Origin: Mycobacterium kubicae
Lineage (GTDB): Bacteria > Actinomycetota > Actinomycetes > Mycobacteriales > Mycobacteriaceae
Direction of reading: 5' to 3'
Length of the DNA stretch: 64,000 nt
Assembly: GCF_015689175.1 (NCBI RefSeq)
Contig: NZ_CP065047.1
Coordinates: forward strand, 3,844,001-3,908,000
The stretch's first letter is position 1, and the number at the start of each line of letters is the position of its first letter. The notes beneath the pieces were generated by a model that saw nothing but the letters and a program-made list of their open reading frames with translations, ran no database searches and was not told where the DNA came from. Made by a program: the position numbers and the translations under genes. Of this stretch, positions 60,797 through 64,000 are shown one piece after another.

Positions 60797-61264
60797 CTAG
60801 GCGGGCGAGATCCCGGAGCTCAGCACGCGGATCGCGCTGACCAGGCCGTCGACCAGGTTGCCCTGCTCGAAGGCCGAGGAAGCCGCGGCTACCCCGAGCG
60901 GAGCCGCCGACTCGGCACCCCGGCCGCGCACCTGCGAGCCGTAGACCACCTCGATGGCGCTCTGGTTGGGGGACACGGCCAGCAACACGGCGTTGTCGGG
61001 AGTCGGCACCTTGGCCAGGATTTCCCGGGCCCGTGACGCGGTGTCCTCGCCCAGGTCGCCCAGGTAGATGGCGAAGCGGGCCTGGGATGTCCGCGAGCCG
61101 TACTTCAGGGCGTCGTCGATGGCGACCAGGTCTTTGATCGGAAACGGGTAGCGCACCGAGACGTCCCCGGGCTCGGTGACCCCGGACAGCCGTCCGCTGG
61201 TGGTGAGCACCCATCCCCTGGGCAGCTCGGTCGGTTCAATCGTCGCGACTTCACCACGTGCCAC
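60797..61264 (-). CDS. DUF5130 protein
   Basis: The protein of about 155 residues contains [34 protein letters not shown] and [19 protein letters not shown], a TPM-like/DUF5130 pattern. GTG 61264 is chosen for its GGGAGGTGG Shine-Dalgarno; ATG 61300 is possible but has no such site. It overlaps the upstream small membrane protein gene by 14 bp. Function is unknown. It is the equivalent of Rv2468c. Confidence 0.8.
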   Translation of the reverse strand: MARGEVATIEPTELPRGWVLTTSGRLSGVTEPGDVSVRYPFPIKDLVAIDDALKYGSRTSQARFAIYLGDLGEDTASRAREILAKVPTPDNAVLLAVSPNQSAIEVVYGSQVRGRGAESAAPLGVAAASSAFEQGNLVDGLVSAIRVLSSGISPA

Positions 61265-61487
61265 TGGCGCCACCTCCCACTGTGAAGTTCGATGCCCCAT
61301 GCCCGTGTCCGTGTCCGTGGGCGTGGCCGACATCCTCGTCCGTAGCGGCCCACAGGATCGGTGGGTGCGTCCACTGCTCGGACAGTTTGTAGGTTGCCGG
61401 GTGGGGGCCCTTGCGCGACCAGATGAGCGCCGCGAGGACAACCACCAGCAGCAACGGGACTCCGATGAAGAAGAGGTGGATCTCCAT
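61251..61487 (-). CDS. Small His-rich membrane protein
   Basis: The 78-residue protein has one N-terminal transmembrane helix ([21 protein letters not shown]), a [29 protein letters not shown] segment and a C-terminal [11 protein letters not shown] run that could bind metal. It is mycobacterial-type and positionally like Rv2468A. It is coupled to the DUF5130 gene by overlap. Function is unknown. Confidence 0.75.
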   Translation of the reverse strand: MEIHLFFIGVPLLLVVVLAALIWSRKGPHPATYKLSEQWTHPPILWAATDEDVGHAHGHGHGHGASNFTVGGGASGTW

Positions 61488-61555
61488 TAAGCTCACGACG
61501 CAAACCGTATCCCACCGGGGGATCAACCGGCGCACCTAGGACACCGCAAGCCCTC

Positions 61556-62203
61556 TCAGGCCGCGCCTTCACCGAGGTATTGCGCCCATGACGGGTCGAG
61601 ATCCTTGACGGTCGACAGCAACCGCCAGTGCTGCCCCGTTGGCGGCAGCGGCGTGCGGCGCAAGGTCCAGCCCAGTTCGGTGAGCAGCTTGTCGCCCTTG
61701 CGGTGATTGCAGGTCGAGCAGCAGGCCACACAGTTCTCCCACGAGTGGTCACCGCCGCGACTGCGGGGCACCACGTGGTCGACGGTGTCGGCCTTGGCTC
61801 CGCAATAGGCGCAACAGAACCGGTCTCGGTGCATGAGCGCCGCCCGGGTCATCGGTACGCGGGCGCGATAGGGCACCCGGACATAAGACCGCAGCTGGAT
61901 CACCGAGGGCACCGCGATGGAACTGGTCGCCGAGTGGATGATCGGACCGGTCGGGTCGTGGTGCACCACGTCGGCCTTGCCGCAGATCAGCATGACGATG
62001 GCGCGCCGCATCGGCAGCGCGGTCAGCGGCTCATAGGTGGAGTTGAGCAGCAGCACGCGGCGCCGGTTCCAGATTGATGCGCCGTCGTGGCGGTTGGGGG
62101 GATGTGTTTCGACGCTATGCAGGCATGACGTGGTCGGGGGCCCCATCCCGCCTGCCGCGGCACCGGTACTGCGGTGGCTGCGGCGTTTCTTGCCGTGCGC
62201 CAT
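61556..62203 (-). CDS. HNH endonuclease-domain protein
   Basis: The 215-residue protein has an N-terminal RRVLLLNSTYEPLTALPMRRAIVML segment and a C-terminal HNH zinc domain with CCAYCGAKADTVDHVVPRSRGGDHSWENCVACCSTCNHRKGD. Family members are conserved in actinobacteria; a nuclease role is inferred from the motif alone. The first 20 residues are basic. It is the equivalent of Rv2469c. Confidence 0.88.
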   Translation of the reverse strand: MAHGKKRRSHRSTGAAAGGMGPPTTSCLHSVETHPPNRHDGASIWNRRRVLLLNSTYEPLTALPMRRAIVMLICGKADVVHHDPTGPIIHSATSSIAVPSVIQLRSYVRVPYRARVPMTRAALMHRDRFCCAYCGAKADTVDHVVPRSRGGDHSWENCVACCSTCNHRKGDKLLTELGWTLRRTPLPPTGQHWRLLSTVKDLDPSWAQYLGEGAA

Positions 62204-62342
62204 AAATCCTCCGCCGACAGTCCACCATGATTCGCGGCCGACTGCACGCCTAATTGTCCGCCACGCCGTGTCGAACCGGTGAACAGCAGGCGCTCACAAC
62301 GCCCCGGGTCGCAAATGGCCCACAATGGAGGGGATGGATCAG

Positions 62343-62729
62343 ATGACAGAGTCTTTCTACGATGCGGTCGGCGGCGCCAAGACGTTCGACGCGATCGTGT
62401 CGCGTTTCTACCAAGAGGTCGCGCACGACGAGATTTTGCGCCCGTTGTATCCCGAGGAGGAGCTGTCGGGCGCCGAGGAACGCCTGCGGATGTTCCTCGA
62501 GCAGTATTGGGGCGGCCCGCGAACCTACTCCGAGCGGCGCGGCCATCCGCGCCTGCGGATGCGGCACGTGCCGTTCCGGATCACGCCCATCGAGCGCGAC
62601 GCCTGGCTGCGGTGCATGCACACCGCGGTGGCGTCCGTGGACTCCGACACCCTCGACGACGAGCGCCGGCGCCAGTTGCTGCAGTACCTGGAGATGGCCG
62701 CGCACTCCCTCGTCAACTCGGCTTTCTGA
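62343..62729 (+). CDS. glbO: Truncated haemoglobin O
   Basis: The 128-residue group II truncated globin has [38 protein letters not shown] and [11 protein letters not shown] with the proximal His. It binds O2 and may support respiration. ATG 62343 gives the H37Rv length and has GGAGGGG 9 bp upstream; ATG 62325 and 62334 are in frame but overlap that Shine-Dalgarno. The stop overlaps the aglA start (ATGA-like TGATG). It is the equivalent of Rv2470. Confidence 0.95.
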   Translation: MTESFYDAVGGAKTFDAIVSRFYQEVAHDEILRPLYPEEELSGAEERLRMFLEQYWGGPRTYSERRGHPRLRMRHVPFRITPIERDAWLRCMHTAVASVDSDTLDDERRRQLLQYLEMAAHSLVNSAF

Positions 62730-64000
62730 TGGCGGCCGAGGCACCCTGGTGGTCGCACGCGGTCTTCTACCAGGTGTATCCGCGCTCGTTCGCCGACAGC
62801 AACGGTGACGGCGTCGGCGACCTGGACGGTCTGGCGGACCGGCTGGACCATCTGGTCGACCTCGGGGTCGACGCCATCTGGATCAACCCCGTCACCGTCT
62901 CGCCGATGGCCGACCATGGCTACGACGTCGCCGATCCCCGCGATATCGACCCGCTGTTCGGCGGGATGGCCGCCTTCGAACGGCTGATCGCCGCGGCACA
63001 CCAGCGCGGCATCAAAGTCACCATGGACGTGGTGCCCAACCACACCAGTTCGGCGCATCCGTGGTTTCAGGCGGCACTGGCCGCCGGCGCCGGCACCGAT
63101 GCCCGGCAGCGCTACTTCTTCCGCGACGGGCGCGGCGAGCGCGGCGAGTTGCCGCCCAACAACTGGAAGTCGGTGTTCGGCGGGCCGGCCTGGACGCGGG
63201 TCGTGGAACCGGACGGCAACCCGGGCCAGTGGTACCTGCACCTGTTCGACAGCGAACAGCCCGACCTCAACTGGGACAACCCCGAGGTTTTCGACGACTT
63301 CGAGAAGACGCTGCGGTTCTGGCTGGAACGCGGCGTGGACGGCTTCCGCATCGACGTAGCCCACGGCATGGCCAAGCCCGAGGGGCTGCCGGACGCGCCG
63401 GAATCAGACATTTCGGTGTTGCACCACAGCGACGACGACCCGCGCTTCAACCGCCCCCACGTGCACGCGATCCATCGCGACATACGGACGGTCATGGACG
63501 ACTATCCCGAGGCGGTCACCGTCGGCGAGGTATGGGTTCGCGACAACGCCCAGTGGGCCGAATACGTGCGGCCCGACGAACTGCATCTCGGCTTCAACTT
63601 CCGGCTCACACGCACCGATTTCGAGGTCGGCGAAATCCGCGACGCGGTGCAGAACTCGCTCGAAGCCGCCGCTCTGGAAGACGCCACGCCGACCTGGACG
63701 CTGTCCAACCACGACGTGGGCCGGGAGGTGACCCGCTACGGCGGCGGCGAGGTCGGGCTAAGCCGGGCCCGCGCCATGGCGATGCTGATGCTGGCCCTGC
63801 CGGGCGCGGTGTTCATCTACAACGGCGAGGAACTCGGATTGCCCGATATGGACCTGCCCGACGAAGTGCTGCAAGACCCCACCTGGGAGCGCTCCGGGCA
63901 CACCGACCGCGGGCGCGATCGGTGCCGGGTTCCGATCCCCTGGTCGGGCGACACTCCCCCGTTCGGCTTCTCCACCAACGCCGACACGTGGTTGCCGATG
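62729..64000 (+). CDS. aglA: GH13 alpha-glucosidase, 3' truncated by window edge
   Basis: The 424 visible codons show GH13 motifs: DVVPNHTS (region I), DGFRIDVAHG with the nucleophile Asp (region II), TVGEVWV with the acid/base Glu (region III) and LSNHD (region IV). It hydrolyses alpha-glucosides such as maltose or isomaltose. The frame is open to the last base, so the C-terminal domain is missing. It is translationally coupled to glbO. It is the equivalent of Rv2471. Confidence 0.93.
   Translation, partial: MAAEAPWWSHAVFYQVYPRSFADSNGDGVGDLDGLADRLDHLVDLGVDAIWINPVTVSPMADHGYDVADPRDIDPLFGGMAAFERLIAAAHQRGIKVTMDVVPNHTSSAHPWFQAALAAGAGTDARQRYFFRDGRGERGELPPNNWKSVFGGPAWTRVVEPDGNPGQWYLHLFDSEQPDLNWDNPEVFDDFEKTLRFWLERGVDGFRIDVAHGMAKPEGLPDAPESDISVLHHSDDDPRFNRPHVHAIHRDIRTVMDDYPEAVTVGEVWVRDNAQWAEYVRPDELHLGFNFRLTRTDFEVGEIRDAVQNSLEAAALEDATPTWTLSNHDVGREVTRYGGGEVGLSRARAMAMLMLALPGAVFIYNGEELGLPDMDLPDEVLQDPTWERSGHTDRGRDRCRVPIPWSGDTPPFGFSTNADTWLPM

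Overview
The window is high-GC actinobacterial DNA from a Mycobacterium. It carries MmpS/MmpL, RpfE, a mycobacterial-type RNase E with acidic tails, ClpP1/ClpP2 with ClpX, KorA/KorB, the methylglucose-lipopolysaccharide genes gpgP and octT, and truncated haemoglobin O. From about 4.4 kb to the right end the gene order follows the M. tuberculosis H37Rv block Rv2417c to Rv2471, as recalled from knowledge of that genome. I could not run a search, so the species is not assigned.

Left part (1-18.4 kb): the 3' part of a DapB-like oxidoreductase, an mmpS-mmpL lipid/siderophore export pair, and a tightly overlapping minus-strand operon nadD-rsfS-gpgP-octT-degV with a MIRU-like tandem repeat between octT and degV. 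Then come a methyltransferase, a DUF1330 protein, a GNAT acetyltransferase, the proA-moxR-VWA operon, a receptor-type adenylate cyclase coupled to an MscS channel with a cyclic-nucleotide-binding tail, and a ribokinase-like kinase.

Accessory segment (18.4-28.1 kb): a GntR/UTRA regulator faces a palindromic operator, a 32-codon small ORF and a translationally coupled operon. That operon encodes a KRCGH-type 2-methylisocitrate/2,3-dimethylmalate-lyase-like enzyme, an aconitase-fold large and small subunit, and a PEBP protein. I read this as a catabolic module that hydrates a substituted maleate and cleaves the resulting malate; it is the best candidate for an undescribed system here. It is followed by nadE, a divergent class II-type sirtuin, and a P450/TetR pair with a 23-bp palindromic operator.

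Core block (28.1-49.9 kb): rplU-rpmA-obgE-proB; then lectin/LysM-valS-folC-DUF4233-ndk-rne; a saccharopine-dehydrogenase-like reductase, rpfE, mobA, korA-korB and clpX. A perfect 39-bp interrupted palindrome covers the valS start codon. Several genes that I recall at these positions in H37Rv (ahpC/ahpD, dctA, the Rv2456c transporter, jefA) are missing.

Right part (48.9-64 kb): mmuM with its 3' end running into an IS30-family element, tig-clpP1-clpP2 with a ClgR-like site, tRNA-Pro and tRNA-Gly, lipP, a small Gly/Pro-rich exported protein, nei1, rpiB, a SigH-type promoter before a CPWC mycothiol-linked reductase, pepN, small membrane and DUF5130 genes, an HNH protein, glbO, and aglA running off the right end.
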